From Rhodanobacter sp. (GTDB lineage: Bacteria; Pseudomonadota; Gammaproteobacteria; Xanthomonadales; Rhodanobacteraceae), in contig SCSE01000080.1 in the NCBI GenBank assembly GCA_004298015.1, positions 20,980-84,979 of the forward strand: 64,000 bases of DNA. Direction: 5' to 3'. This document shows positions 52,314-62,858 of the stretch, piece by piece. The position numbers and the translations under genes are program-made. The notes beneath the pieces are model-generated. The model was not told where the DNA came from, ran no database searches, and was given only the letters and a program-made list of their open reading frames with translations. Position 1 is the first letter of the stretch. Each line of letters starts with the position of its first letter.

Positions 52314-54914
52314 TTGAGCGTCGCCACAACCCAGCACGACAGCCGACACCCTCTGCTTGCCGCCGTGATTCTCGCGCTGGTAGTGGCTTCGATGAATATC
52401 GGGCTGTGGTGGTGGGGCAACCTGCCGCATGGCCCCGAAGACTGGCATGGCAAGATCGGCGGCATGGCGTTGTCGGTGTTCCAGCGTTATCAGAGCCCGC
52501 TGAAAAACGACTTCCCCACCGACCAGCAGATCGACAGCGACCTGCGACTGGTCAGCCGCTATACCTCACACGTGCGCACCTATTCGATGCTGCAGAATCC
52601 GCAGTTGCCGCGACTGGCCGAGAAAGAAGGACTGAAGGTGATGGCTGGCGCGTGGATCGACCGCCGCCTGGACAACAACGAAAAGGAGATCGCCGCGCTG
52701 ATTGCCCAGGCACGACGCTACCCCGGCACGATCACCCGGGTGATCGTCGGCAACGAAGTGCTGTTTCGCCACGACCTCACTCCCGATCAGCTGATGGCCT
52801 ACGCCGACCGCGTACGCGCGGCACTGCACCAGCCGGTGTCGATCGCCGAGCCGGCGTATATCTGGGTGAAGTATCCGGAACTGGTGCAACACGTCGATTT
52901 CATCACCGTGCATCTGTTCCCGTACTGGAACGGGGTGCCGCGCAACCGCGCGATCGACGACGCCGTGGGCAGTTACGAGGCGCTGCGCCGGATGTACCCG
53001 AACAAGCCGATCGTGGTCGGCGAGATCGGCTGGCCATCCAACGGCGACCGCCACGAGTACGCCTACCCGTCGGTGTCCAACGAGGCGATCTTCCTGCGCC
53101 AGTGGTTCAACGCGGCGAAAAAGCTGCACATCGACTACTACGTGATGGAGGCATTCGACCAGCCGTGGAAGGAAAACCTCGGCGAGGGACGCACCGGCGC
53201 CTACTGGGGCATGTTCAATGCCGACCGCCAGCTGAAGTTTCCGTTCACCGGCCCGGTGGTCGAGGACACCAGCTGGCCGTGGAAGGCGCTGGCGGCCAGC
53301 CTGCTGGCGCTGATTCCGATGATCTGGTTCGGCCGCAAGTTCAGCCGCTTCAAGCTGACCGGACGGTTCTTCTTCGCCGCGCTGATCCAGCTCGCCTGCG
53401 GGCTGGTGGTGTGGTCGGCGACACTGCCGTTCCAGTTCTACCTGAGCTGGATCGACTGGACCATGCTGGTGCTGCTGTTCCCGGCGCAGATCGCGATCCT
53501 GGCGATCCTGCTGATCAACGGTTTTGAGTTCACCGAGGTGCTGTGGCGGCCTAGCTGGCTGCGCCATGCCGGCATGCTGCGCCCGGACCGGCCGGAAAAA
53601 CAGCCGTTCGTGTCGATCCACCTGGCCTGCTACAACGAGCCGCCAGAGATGGTGATCATCACCCTCGACTCGCTGGTCGCGCTCGACTACGAAAATTACG
53701 AAGTGCTGGTGATCGACAACAACACCAAGGACCCGGCCGTGTGGAAGCCGGTACAGGATTACTGTGAAAAGCTCGGCAAGCGCTTCCGTTTTTTCCACCT
53801 GGAACCGTGGCCGGGCTACAAGGCTGGCGCGCTGAACTTCGGCCTGAAGGAAACCGACCCGGCCGCCGACGTGGTGGCGGTGATCGATGCCGACTACGAG
53901 GTGCGCCACGACTGGCTCTCGACCCTGACCGGGCATTTCCACGATCCCAAAGTGGCAGTGGTGCAGTGTCCGCAGGCGCACCGTGAGTTCGAGCACAACA
54001 CGTTCCGGCGGATGACCGCATGGGAGTACGACGGTTTCTTCCGCATCGGCATGCATCATCGCAACGAGCGCAACGCGATCATCCAGCACGGCACCATGAC
54101 GATGGTGCGGCGCTCGGCGCTGGAGGGCACCGGCGGCTGGTCGGAGTGGACGATCTGCGAGGATGCCGAGCTCGGCCTGCGCCTGATGCACGCCGGTTAC
54201 GACCTGGTCTACGTCGACGAATTGATGGGCAAGGGACTGACACCAGCCGACTTCAAGGCCTACAAGAGCCAGCGTTACCGCTGGGCGTTCGGCGCGATGC
54301 AGATCCTCAAGGGCCGCTGGCGCTGGATGACCGGTCGCGGCCCGCTCAGCGCCGGCCAGCGTTTTCACTTTCTCACCGGCTGGTTCAGCTGGTTTGCCGA
54401 CGCACTGCATCTGATCTTCACCCTGATGGCGCTGTTCTGGACCGCCGGCATGGTGGCGCTGCCGCAGTATTTCAGCCTGCCGATGCAGCTGTTCATGATC
54501 CCGGTGATCGGCTTCTTCGTCGCCAAGGCGATCTTTGGCATCGTGCTGTACCGTGCCCGCGTGCCGTGCAGTTGGCGCGACACCTTGATGGCCTCGCTGG
54601 CCAGCATGAGCCTCAGCCACGCCATCGCACGCGGCATCCTGCACGGGCTGACCCGCGAAAAGACTTCGTTTGTGGTCACCGCCAAGAGCCGGCGCCTGGG
54701 CGAGTCCGGTTTCGCCGCGTTTGCGCCGGTACGCGAGGAGCTGCTGATGGCGGTGGCGCTGACCTTGTGCGTGGTCGGCATGGCGCTGAGTTATGGCAAC
54801 CGCTATGTCGAAGGCACACTGTGGATGTTTATCCTGAGCGCGCAGTCGATCCCGTATTTCTCGGCGGTGATCGGCGCCTGGATCGCGCACAAGGCCGGCG
54901 ACAAGGCCGGCTGA
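52314..54914 (+). CDS. GH17-GT2 fused beta-glucan synthase (NdvB-like)
   Basis: This 866-aa inner-membrane enzyme joins a periplasmic glycoside hydrolase 17-like domain (~60-320; catalytic Glu in IVGNEVLFR near 148 and VVGEIGWPS near 236) to a family 2 glycosyltransferase (~430-680; DNNTKD, DADY near 522, CEDAELGLRL and QRYRW near 652), with transmembrane helices on both sides. Such fusions make cyclic or linear beta-1,3/1,6-glucans, as in NdvB of pseudomonads and bradyrhizobia. The start is TTG; no in-frame ATG gives a better N-terminal helix. It is followed by tamAB. Confidence 0.9.
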   Translation: MSVATTQHDSRHPLLAAVILALVVASMNIGLWWWGNLPHGPEDWHGKIGGMALSVFQRYQSPLKNDFPTDQQIDSDLRLVSRYTSHVRTYSMLQNPQLPRLAEKEGLKVMAGAWIDRRLDNNEKEIAALIAQARRYPGTITRVIVGNEVLFRHDLTPDQLMAYADRVRAALHQPVSIAEPAYIWVKYPELVQHVDFITVHLFPYWNGVPRNRAIDDAVGSYEALRRMYPNKPIVVGEIGWPSNGDRHEYAYPSVSNEAIFLRQWFNAAKKLHIDYYVMEAFDQPWKENLGEGRTGAYWGMFNADRQLKFPFTGPVVEDTSWPWKALAASLLALIPMIWFGRKFSRFKLTGRFFFAALIQLACGLVVWSATLPFQFYLSWIDWTMLVLLFPAQIAILAILLINGFEFTEVLWRPSWLRHAGMLRPDRPEKQPFVSIHLACYNEPPEMVIITLDSLVALDYENYEVLVIDNNTKDPAVWKPVQDYCEKLGKRFRFFHLEPWPGYKAGALNFGLKETDPAADVVAVIDADYEVRHDWLSTLTGHFHDPKVAVVQCPQAHREFEHNTFRRMTAWEYDGFFRIGMHHRNERNAIIQHGTMTMVRRSALEGTGGWSEWTICEDAELGLRLMHAGYDLVYVDELMGKGLTPADFKAYKSQRYRWAFGAMQILKGRWRWMTGRGPLSAGQRFHFLTGWFSWFADALHLIFTLMALFWTAGMVALPQYFSLPMQLFMIPVIGFFVAKAIFGIVLYRARVPCSWRDTLMASLASMSLSHAIARGILHGLTREKTSFVVTAKSRRLGESGFAAFAPVREELLMAVALTLCVVGMALSYGNRYVEGTLWMFILSAQSIPYFSAVIGAWIAHKAGDKAG

Positions 54915-55059
54915 TACGGACGCCCGAATGCGGCGCACGAGCATGAAACCCGAAGCCCGGTGCCGCGACAGGCGCGGGGATCCTGCGTTCATGGGAAACC
55001 AACGCCTGTTTGGTTAAGCTTCTTCACCCCTCGAATGCCCCTGGACACCCTTCCCCCGC

Positions 55060-56829
55060 ATGCGCCGAGTCCCCCGACGCCTGGCCCTGTTCGTGCTGCC
55101 ACTGTTGCTGCTGACACCGCTGGCCCGTGCCGCGGTAACACTGACTGTGGACGGTGTTTCGGAGCCGTTGCAGAGCGCGGTGATTGCGGGCGTCGAACTG
55201 TCGCAATACGGTCAGCGCGAGGTCAGCGACGCGCAGATCCGCCGTCTGTACGACCGCGCACCGGCGCAAGCGAAGACCGCCTTGCAGCCCTACGGCTATT
55301 ACGATGCCACCGTGGACGGCACGCTGAAACAGGTGGGCAAGGACTGGCATGTGACGCTGCACGTGAAGCCGGGTCAACCGATCAAGGTCACGGCGGTCCA
55401 GTTGCGGCTCGACCGGGATGCCATGGCGATCGCTGCGATCGCCAGCGCCCGCCAGGACATCGAGCAGATGAAGGGACATATCTTCAACGACGGCAGCTAC
55501 GAAGCGGCGCGTGACGTACTGAGTGCCCAGCTGACCGCGAACGGCTTCCTCGGTGCCAAACTCATCACCCATCGGGTGGACGTCAATCGCGGCCAGCACA
55601 GCGCGGTAATCAAGCTGGCATGGCAGGCCGGGCCACGCTACCGCTTCGGCAAGGTGATCTTCAGGGGCTCGCAGTTCCGCCCCGGCTTCCTCGATCGCTA
55701 CGTGCCGTTCAAGTCCGGCGAGTACTTCGCGCAGAACGACCTGCTCGACCTGCAACAGGCGCTCAACGGCGCCGACTATTTTTCGGTGGTCAACGTGATC
55801 CCCGACGTCAAGGACGCCAACCACGGCAGCGTCGACGTCACCGTGCAGCTGGCACCGGCCAAACGCACCATCTACACCGGCGGCCCGTTCATCGGCACCG
55901 ACACCGGGGTCGGACTGCGCGCGGGTATCGAGCGGCGGTGGGTCAACCGCCGCGGGCACAAATGGAAGAACGAGCTGGTGCTGGCACAGCGACTGAAGAC
56001 GCTCTCCACGCAATACTCGATTCCACTGTCGGGACGCCACCAGCGCAGCCTCAACTTCGGTGCCAACTACCGCGACGCCAACACCACCACCTCGCAGTCG
56101 CGCACGCTGGAGCTGGTCGGCAACGAGACGCGCCTGTGGCATGGATGGACCCGTACCCTGGGGGCACACGCCCTTTCCGGCACCTTTACCGTCGGCCGAT
56201 ACGGCAACGAACCGTACAACACGCCGGGGATCGAGCGCGGCACCAGCACGTTGCTGTTTGCCGAAGCGTCGCTGTCACGCAAGCACGCCGACAACTACAA
56301 CTTCGTCCGCCACGGCTGGTCGCTCAATCTGGCCGCGCGCAGCACCGCCGGCACATTGCTGTCGACCACCCGCTTCAGCCAGATCACCGCCGACGCCAAA
56401 TGGATTCACGCCTTTGCCGGCAACAACCGGCTGATCCTGCGCGGCAACGCCGGCATGACCTGGACCGGCCAGTTCACGGCGCTGCCGCCGCAGCTGCGTT
56501 TTTTCGCCGGTGGCGCCCGCTCGGTGCGCGGCTACCCGTTCCAGTCGATCGGCCCGCAGAACAGTTACGGCCGGGTGATCGGCGGACGCAACCTGCTGGT
56601 CGGCAGCAGCACCGTGGAGCACTACTTCACGCCACATTGGGGCATTGCAGCCTTCGTCGATGCAGGCAATGCCTTCAACGGCATCGACTACCGACCCAGG
56701 ATCGGCACCGGACTGGGAGTGCGCTGGGTGTCGCCGGTGGGCATGATCCGGGTCGACCTCGGCACGCCGATCCACGACGCACAACGCCACGGTGTGGAGT
56801 TGCATATCGTGATCGGGCCGGACCTGTAG
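55060..56829 (+). CDS. tamA: Outer-membrane translocation and assembly protein TamA
   Basis: TamA is an Omp85-family outer-membrane protein that with TamB assists insertion of autotransporters and lipid transport. The 589-aa protein has a signal peptide (LALFVLPLLLLTPLARAA), three POTRA domains (~25-260) and a C-terminal 16-strand barrel with the RGY motif in FFAGGARSVRGYPFQSIG and the terminal strand HGVELHIVIGPDL. A promoter-like TTGGTTAAGCT lies upstream. Its stop is directly followed by tamB. Confidence 0.95.
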   Translation: MRRVPRRLALFVLPLLLLTPLARAAVTLTVDGVSEPLQSAVIAGVELSQYGQREVSDAQIRRLYDRAPAQAKTALQPYGYYDATVDGTLKQVGKDWHVTLHVKPGQPIKVTAVQLRLDRDAMAIAAIASARQDIEQMKGHIFNDGSYEAARDVLSAQLTANGFLGAKLITHRVDVNRGQHSAVIKLAWQAGPRYRFGKVIFRGSQFRPGFLDRYVPFKSGEYFAQNDLLDLQQALNGADYFSVVNVIPDVKDANHGSVDVTVQLAPAKRTIYTGGPFIGTDTGVGLRAGIERRWVNRRGHKWKNELVLAQRLKTLSTQYSIPLSGRHQRSLNFGANYRDANTTTSQSRTLELVGNETRLWHGWTRTLGAHALSGTFTVGRYGNEPYNTPGIERGTSTLLFAEASLSRKHADNYNFVRHGWSLNLAARSTAGTLLSTTRFSQITADAKWIHAFAGNNRLILRGNAGMTWTGQFTALPPQLRFFAGGARSVRGYPFQSIGPQNSYGRVIGGRNLLVGSSTVEHYFTPHWGIAAFVDAGNAFNGIDYRPRIGTGLGVRWVSPVGMIRVDLGTPIHDAQRHGVELHIVIGPDL

Positions 56830-56838
56830 GTGCCGACG

Positions 56839-59800
56839 ATGACTGAAACCAGCAAAGCACCCGTCACCACGAAACGCCGTCGCTGGCCACGCCGGCTCGG
56901 TCTCGCCCTGCTGCTGGTACTGGTGCTGCTGGGCAGCGCCATCGGCTGGCTGCTGGGTACCGGCTCAGGGTTGCGTTTCGCGCTGTCGCAGGCGCGCAGC
57001 GCCAGTGCCGGCGCGCTCACCGTGCAGCGCGCGCAGGGGCGCCTGATCGGGCCATTGCAACTGCACGGCGTGCGCTATCGCCAGGCCGACGGTCTCGATG
57101 TGCAGATCGCCGATCTGCGCTTGAACCTGGCATTCTGGCCGCTGTTGCGCCAGCGCCTGCACGTTCTCGACCTGCAACTGGACGGTGTCGACGTCGCCTT
57201 GCCACCGGCCTCGCCGAACGCGCCCGGCAGCAGCGGCGGGTTCAGCCTGACGCCGCCCGTGGATCTGTTGCTGGACCGTGTGCAGGTCGAGCACATCGCC
57301 ATCAGGCGCGACGGAAAGCCGCTGTTCGTCTCCCGCCAGTTGCTGCTGGCCGGTGCCTGGAGCACGGACGGCCTCGTGGTGCGCCAACTCGAACTGCAAG
57401 CCGCCGATGGCCATGCCACACTCAAGGGCAAACTTCTGCTCGGCGGCACGCATGCCGACCACTACCGTGGCGATGGCAGTGCCAGTTTCAGCTGGAAGCT
57501 CGACGGCAGCGACTATGCCGGCAGCGTGCAAGTGCGCAGCGATGGACGCCAGGCGACGGTCGATGCCGCCCTGAGCCAGCCGGTTGTAGCCCACTTGAAG
57601 GTGCAACTGGCCCAGTCAGGCACCCACGCCTGGACTGCCACGCTGAACGCGCCACGCTTCGATCCGCGCCCACTGCTCGGCCCCGGCAAGCTCACCGCGA
57701 TGGCACTGTCGCTGCACGGTAGCGGCGACCAGCACAGCGGCAGCGTCAACGGCGAGATCGAGCTCAATGGCTACCAGCTGCGACTGGCGCCGCTGCGCGC
57801 CCGTTTCGGCGAGCATTTCGAAACCCTGCAACTGCAGCAGTTGGCGATCACCTCGCCACAGATACCTGGCAGCCTCGACGTCAGTGGCCGGCTGCAGCTG
57901 AATGCCAAACCGCTGGGTGGCACATTGCAGATCGACTGGCGCGGCCTGCAATTGCCGGTCGACCTGGCCGGCCAGAAACTGGCCAGCCACGGCAGCCTGC
58001 GGGCCAACGGCAACCTCGAACGCTTTCGCGCCACGATCGATGGCGAACTGGGGCCACCCGGCAAGCCGGCGGCGCTGAAGCTCGCGCTGGACGGCACACC
58101 GCAGCGGATCGCCCTGAAAACGCTGAACCTGAAGCAGCCGCAAGGCCAGCTGCAGATCAGCGGTGTGCTGCAGCTGAAGCCTGCGCTCGCCTGGCAGGCC
58201 TCCCTGCAAGGCCGGCGGTTCGACCCCGGACAACTGCTGGCCGGCTGGCCCGGCGCGCTGGATTTCGACATCGACAGCCACGGAACAGCGATGCGCCAGG
58301 GCGTGGATGCCCGGGTCGAGATCCGCCAGCTTCACGGCCGACTACGCCAGCGACCGGTGCGCGCCAGCGGCAACGTGCACCTGGCACCGAACAAGGTGAT
58401 CGACGGTAATCTTGACCTCACCTCGGGCGCCAGCACAATCCACCTGCGCGCCAGCCGCGGCGCCAGCAACCACGCCACGGTAAAGCTCTCGATCGCCTCG
58501 CTCGGCGACTGGCTGCCTGCCGCAAGCGGCCGTCTGGACGGCCAATTCGTGATCGCCGGAAACGCACCGCGGCTCAGCCTCAACGGCACCATGCAGGGCA
58601 CCAAACTGGCGTACCGGCAACAACGCATCGACCGGCTGAAAGTGATCGTCGGGATACCGAACATCAGCCATCCCAGCGGCATGCTCGACGTACAAGGCGA
58701 GGGCGTACATGTGCAGGGCCTGCTGTTCCAGCAACTCAAGCTGCATGCCGAAGGCAGTCAGGCCAGCCACCGCCTGACCCTCAACGTTCGAGGACGCCAG
58801 CTGTCCGGTGCGTTGCGGCTGGACGGCTCACGCCGCGGCTCGACCTGGACCGGCTCCCTGTCGACCCTGACCATCGAGCCACAGGGCTTGCCCGCCTGGC
58901 ATCTTCAGCAGCCGGCAAAACTGGCCTGGCGCCGTGGCGCGATGAGGCTGTCGGAGTTGTGCCTCAGCGCCGGCGATCCGCTGCTGTGCGTCGCCGCCAG
59001 CCAGGACGCGGCCGGCAACCTCGACGTCAGCTACCGGCTGCGGGCACTGCCGCTGGCGCTGCTGCTCAACGCCGGCGGTCTGGCCGAGCTGCCGATCCGC
59101 GCCGACGGCAGCTTGCAGGGCGACGGCAGCATTCGCCGCAGTGCCCGTGGTGTACTCAGTGGCAAGGCCTCGATCCAGTCCGCGCAGGGCCTCATCAGCT
59201 ATACCGATCAGCCCGCACAGCCACTGCTGAGCTATCACCAGTTGGCGCTCGACGCGACCCTCGGTGGCGCCCACCAGCAAGTCACCATAGCCGCCGACCT
59301 GGACCAGAATGGCCGGCTGGATGGCAAGCTCGAGATCAGCGGCAAACAACAGGCGCTGCAGGGACAGGTCGCGCTGAAGCTGCACAACCTGGCCTTCGTC
59401 GAGTTGCTGACCAGCGAGCTGGCCAAGGTCAGCGGTCAGCTCGACGGCCACTTCACCCTGGGCGGCACGCTGGCCCACCCCGCCGTGACCGGTCAGGCTA
59501 CCATGGACCGCTTTGCCGCCGAGGTGCCGGCAGCCGGCCTGAAGCTGCGCGAAGGCCACGTCGTACTCAGCACCGGCGACGCGAAAACGTTTCGCCTTGA
59601 CGGTACGGTGAAGTCCGGCCAGGGCACACTGGCCCTCAACGGCACCGCTACGCTCGGCAGCGCAGCGCATGCAGCGATCACCCTCAAGGGCAGGCAGTTC
59701 ACCGCCGCCGACATCCCGGCCGCACGCGTGGTGGTATCGCCTGACTTGCTGATCGCGCAAAACGCCCAGGGCATCGACATCACCGGCAAGCTGGCACTGG

Positions 59801-60639
59801 ACAGCGCCAACGTGGATCTGGCGAAGCTGCCGGGTGCCGGTGCGGCATCGGTGTCTGCCGACGTGGTCGTGGTCGACCAGAAACAGCAACAAGTGCAGCA
59901 GAAACAGATGCCGATCAGCGCCGCGGTAACCATCGACCTCGGCAAGCAGGCGCATATCGTCGGCATGGGTCTCAACGGCAACCTGCAAGGCCAGCTGAAA
60001 GTGATCCAGCAACCGGGTCACGCGCCGATTGGCCAGGGCCAGGTGGCGATCGACGGCACCTACAAGGCCTATGGACAGGATCTCGATATCGAGCGTGGGC
60101 AGCTGTTGTTTGCCAGCACGCCACTGGACAACCCCGGCCTGAACATCCGCGCCGTGCGCAAGCTCAACCCCAACGCCACCATCGACCAGGGGCAGAAGGT
60201 CGGGCTGTATATCGCCGGCACCGCGCAACGCCCGATACTCACGGTGTTTTCCAACCCGGTGATGGAGCAGTCCGACGCGCTGTCCTACCTGATCACCGGC
60301 AAGCCGCTGTCGCAGTTGAAGGGCGGCCAGGGCAGCATGGTCAGTTCGGCAGCGCAGGCGCTCGGTTCGGCCGGTGGCAACTTGCTGGCCAAGCAGATCG
60401 GCTCGCGACTCGGCATCGACGACATCGGTGTCTCCAGCAACGCGGCGCTCGGCGGCAACTCGGCGTTCACGGTCGGCAAATACCTCTCGCCGCGGCTGTA
60501 CCTGAGCTATGGCGTCGGCCTGTTCCAGCCCGGCCAGGTCATCACCCTGCGCTACCGGCTCAGCAAACGCTGGGACCTGGAAACCGAGAACGCCACCGAC
60601 TTCAACCGGGCCAGCCTGAACTACCGTTACGAAAAGTGA
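56839..60639 (+). CDS. tamB: Translocation and assembly module protein TamB
   Basis: TamB is an inner-membrane-anchored AsmA-like bridge protein that partners TamA in outer-membrane assembly and lipid transport. The 1266-aa protein has an N-terminal transmembrane helix (LGLALLLVLVLLGSAIGWLL), a very long periplasmic beta-taco region and the conserved TamB C-terminal domain (NPVMEQSDALSYLITGKPL and VGKYLSPRLYLSYGVGLFQ). MTETSKAPVTT is taken as the start; a GTG at 56830 directly after the tamA stop is an alternative. The gene is in the usual tamAB order. Confidence 0.95.
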   Translation: MTETSKAPVTTKRRRWPRRLGLALLLVLVLLGSAIGWLLGTGSGLRFALSQARSASAGALTVQRAQGRLIGPLQLHGVRYRQADGLDVQIADLRLNLAFWPLLRQRLHVLDLQLDGVDVALPPASPNAPGSSGGFSLTPPVDLLLDRVQVEHIAIRRDGKPLFVSRQLLLAGAWSTDGLVVRQLELQAADGHATLKGKLLLGGTHADHYRGDGSASFSWKLDGSDYAGSVQVRSDGRQATVDAALSQPVVAHLKVQLAQSGTHAWTATLNAPRFDPRPLLGPGKLTAMALSLHGSGDQHSGSVNGEIELNGYQLRLAPLRARFGEHFETLQLQQLAITSPQIPGSLDVSGRLQLNAKPLGGTLQIDWRGLQLPVDLAGQKLASHGSLRANGNLERFRATIDGELGPPGKPAALKLALDGTPQRIALKTLNLKQPQGQLQISGVLQLKPALAWQASLQGRRFDPGQLLAGWPGALDFDIDSHGTAMRQGVDARVEIRQLHGRLRQRPVRASGNVHLAPNKVIDGNLDLTSGASTIHLRASRGASNHATVKLSIASLGDWLPAASGRLDGQFVIAGNAPRLSLNGTMQGTKLAYRQQRIDRLKVIVGIPNISHPSGMLDVQGEGVHVQGLLFQQLKLHAEGSQASHRLTLNVRGRQLSGALRLDGSRRGSTWTGSLSTLTIEPQGLPAWHLQQPAKLAWRRGAMRLSELCLSAGDPLLCVAASQDAAGNLDVSYRLRALPLALLLNAGGLAELPIRADGSLQGDGSIRRSARGVLSGKASIQSAQGLISYTDQPAQPLLSYHQLALDATLGGAHQQVTIAADLDQNGRLDGKLEISGKQQALQGQVALKLHNLAFVELLTSELAKVSGQLDGHFTLGGTLAHPAVTGQATMDRFAAEVPAAGLKLREGHVVLSTGDAKTFRLDGTVKSGQGTLALNGTATLGSAAHAAITLKGRQFTAADIPAARVVVSPDLLIAQNAQGIDITGKLALDSANVDLAKLPGAGAASVSADVVVVDQKQQQVQQKQMPISAAVTIDLGKQAHIVGMGLNGNLQGQLKVIQQPGHAPIGQGQVAIDGTYKAYGQDLDIERGQLLFASTPLDNPGLNIRAVRKLNPNATIDQGQKVGLYIAGTAQRPILTVFSNPVMEQSDALSYLITGKPLSQLKGGQGSMVSSAAQALGSAGGNLLAKQIGSRLGIDDIGVSSNAALGGNSAFTVGKYLSPRLYLSYGVGLFQPGQVITLRYRLSKRWDLETENATDFNRASLNYRYEK

Positions 60640-60731
60640 GCCAGGCGGGAGCGCACCGTGCCATCGGGCATGATGCGTCTGCGCCGGATCCGGTTTAGTG
60701 TCGGCCGATGTCCACCAACGGAATCACCCCC

Positions 60732-62858
60732 ATGCTACCTGTACGCTGGATACTCGCCGCCGCCATCTGCACCGCCCTCGCCGCCTGCGGCAACGCGTCC
60801 GACCACGCGGCCAGCACCGCCGACGGCCCGCTTGCCCACGCCGGCAGTAGTGCGACGGCGACCGTGGCGGCGCCTGCGCACAAGCCGATCGGCATCGACC
60901 TGGCCTACATGGACAAGGCCGTGAAGCCGGGCGACAACTTCTTCGACTACGCCAACGGCGACTGGCTGAAGACCGCCACCATTCCCGCCGACCGCTCCGG
61001 TACCGGCGCGTTTCTCCAGCTCTACGAAAAGGCCCAGAAACGCACCGCCGAGTTGATCAGCAACGCCGGCAAGAGCCATCCCGCCGCCGGCAGCAATGCG
61101 CGCAAGATTGCCGATGACTACGCCGCCTACATGGACGTGGGGGCAATCCAGAAGCTGGGGCTGAAGCCGCTCCAACCCGAGCTTTCCGCGGTTGCGCACA
61201 TCCGCTCGCGAGCAGAACTCGCCAGCGTGCTCGGAAGCCGCCTGCGCGCCGACGTCGACCCGATCAACGCCACCCACTTCCACACCGATCACCTGTTCGG
61301 GCTGTTCGTCACCCAGGGGCTGGAAGACCCCACCCACCACGTGGCCTATCTGCTGCAGGGCGGCCTGAGCATGCCCAGCCGCGACTATTACCTGTCCGAC
61401 GACGCGAGCATGAAGGGTTTCCGCGCCAAGTACCGGGTCTATGTCGCCGCCTTGCTCAAGCAGGCCGGCACGCCGCATGCGCAGGCCGCCGCGAAGACCG
61501 TGATCGCGCTGGAAACCCGTATCGCCAAGGCGCAAGAAAGCCTGATCGACAGCCAGAACGTGCACAAGGCCAACAACCTCTGGCGCATGGCCGACTTCAC
61601 GAGGAAGGCGCCGGGGCTGGACTGGAAAGCGTATTTCATGGCCGCCGGGCTGGCCGACCAGAAGCAGATCGATGTGTGGCAACCGCAGGCTGTCACCGGG
61701 CTGTCGAAGCTGGTGGCGCATGCGCCGCTGTCCGCATGGAAACTGCTGCTGCGCTTCCACACGCTGGATCGCAATGCAGCGCTGCTGCCCAAGCCCTATG
61801 CCGAGCTCGCCTTCGACTTCCACAACCGCACCCTGCAAGGCGTGCCGCAGCAGCGTGAGCGCAGCAAGCGCGCGGTCGATGCGGTCAGCACCGACCTCGG
61901 CGATGCGGTCGGCCAGCTGTATGTGAAGCAGTACTTCCCGGCCTCCTCGCGCGCCGAGGTCGAGCAGATGGTGAAAAACATCATCGCCGCCTTCGGTCAG
62001 CGCATCGACACCCTCAGCTGGATGGCCCCTGCCACCAAGGAAAAGGCCCGCGCCAAGCTCACCACGCTGCGCGTCAGCGTCGGCTATCCCGACACCTGGC
62101 GCGACTATGCCTCGCTGAAAATAAGTCCCACCGAAGCACTGGGCAATCACCTGCGCGCCGAAAAGTTTGAGTACCAGCACCAGAAAGCCAAACTGCATCA
62201 ACCGGTGGACAAGGGCGAGTGGTGGATGACCCCGCAAACCGTCAATGCAGTCAATCTGCCGCTGCAGAATGCGCTGAACTTCCCGGCCGCGATCCTCGAG
62301 GCGCCGTTCTTCGATCCCAAGGCCGACCCGGCCGCGAACTACGGCTCGATCGGCGCGGTGATCGGTCACGAAATCAGTCACAGCTTCGACAACACCGGTG
62401 CCGAATTCGACGCCGATGGACGCCTCGCCAACTGGTGGACGCCCGCCGACGCCGCACACTTCAAGGCCGCCACCGAGCAACTGGTCAAGCAATACGACCA
62501 GTACCAGCCGCTGCCCGGCCTGCACGTCGACGGCGAGCAGACCCTGGGCGAAAACATCGCCGACATCTCCGGCCTCACCGTGGCCTATGCCGCCTACCAG
62601 AAGTCGCTCGACGGCAAGCCGGCACCGGTCATCGACGGCCTCACCGGCGATCAGCGCTTCTTCATCGCCTTCGGCCAGACCTGGCGCTCGAAGATGCGCG
62701 ACGCCGCGATCCGCCAACGGCTCAACACCGACGTCCACTCGCCCGCCCCGTTCCGCGCCGAAACCGTGCGCAACCTCGACGCCTGGTACACCGCCTTCGG
62801 GGTAAAGCCCGACGCGAAGCTGTACCTCGCACCGAAGGATCGAGTGAAGATCTGGTAA
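60732..62858 (+). CDS. M13 family (neprilysin-type) metallopeptidase lipoprotein
   Basis: This zinc endopeptidase of about 708 aa has a lipoprotein signal with lipobox LAAC (LPVRWILAAAICTALAACG), so it is expected to be membrane-anchored in the periplasm or outer membrane. It carries HExxH as GHEISHSFDNTGAEF near residue 544, the second zinc-ligand motif GENIADISGLTVAYAAY and the family N-terminal domain (DYANGDWLKTATIPADRS). The start is uncertain: MLPVRW at 60732 is chosen, and an ATG at 60708 gives a longer n-region. It cleaves oligopeptides; no specific substrate is implied. Confidence 0.92.
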   Translation: MLPVRWILAAAICTALAACGNASDHAASTADGPLAHAGSSATATVAAPAHKPIGIDLAYMDKAVKPGDNFFDYANGDWLKTATIPADRSGTGAFLQLYEKAQKRTAELISNAGKSHPAAGSNARKIADDYAAYMDVGAIQKLGLKPLQPELSAVAHIRSRAELASVLGSRLRADVDPINATHFHTDHLFGLFVTQGLEDPTHHVAYLLQGGLSMPSRDYYLSDDASMKGFRAKYRVYVAALLKQAGTPHAQAAAKTVIALETRIAKAQESLIDSQNVHKANNLWRMADFTRKAPGLDWKAYFMAAGLADQKQIDVWQPQAVTGLSKLVAHAPLSAWKLLLRFHTLDRNAALLPKPYAELAFDFHNRTLQGVPQQRERSKRAVDAVSTDLGDAVGQLYVKQYFPASSRAEVEQMVKNIIAAFGQRIDTLSWMAPATKEKARAKLTTLRVSVGYPDTWRDYASLKISPTEALGNHLRAEKFEYQHQKAKLHQPVDKGEWWMTPQTVNAVNLPLQNALNFPAAILEAPFFDPKADPAANYGSIGAVIGHEISHSFDNTGAEFDADGRLANWWTPADAAHFKAATEQLVKQYDQYQPLPGLHVDGEQTLGENIADISGLTVAYAAYQKSLDGKPAPVIDGLTGDQRFFIAFGQTWRSKMRDAAIRQRLNTDVHSPAPFRAETVRNLDAWYTAFGVKPDAKLYLAPKDRVKIW

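Noticed and set aside
52566..54992. Very long minus-strand ORF (about 808 codons) opposite the glucan synthase
   Set aside because: It is the antisense shadow of a well-supported GT2 gene. Its translation has no recognisable domain and such long antisense ORFs are common in high-GC genomes.
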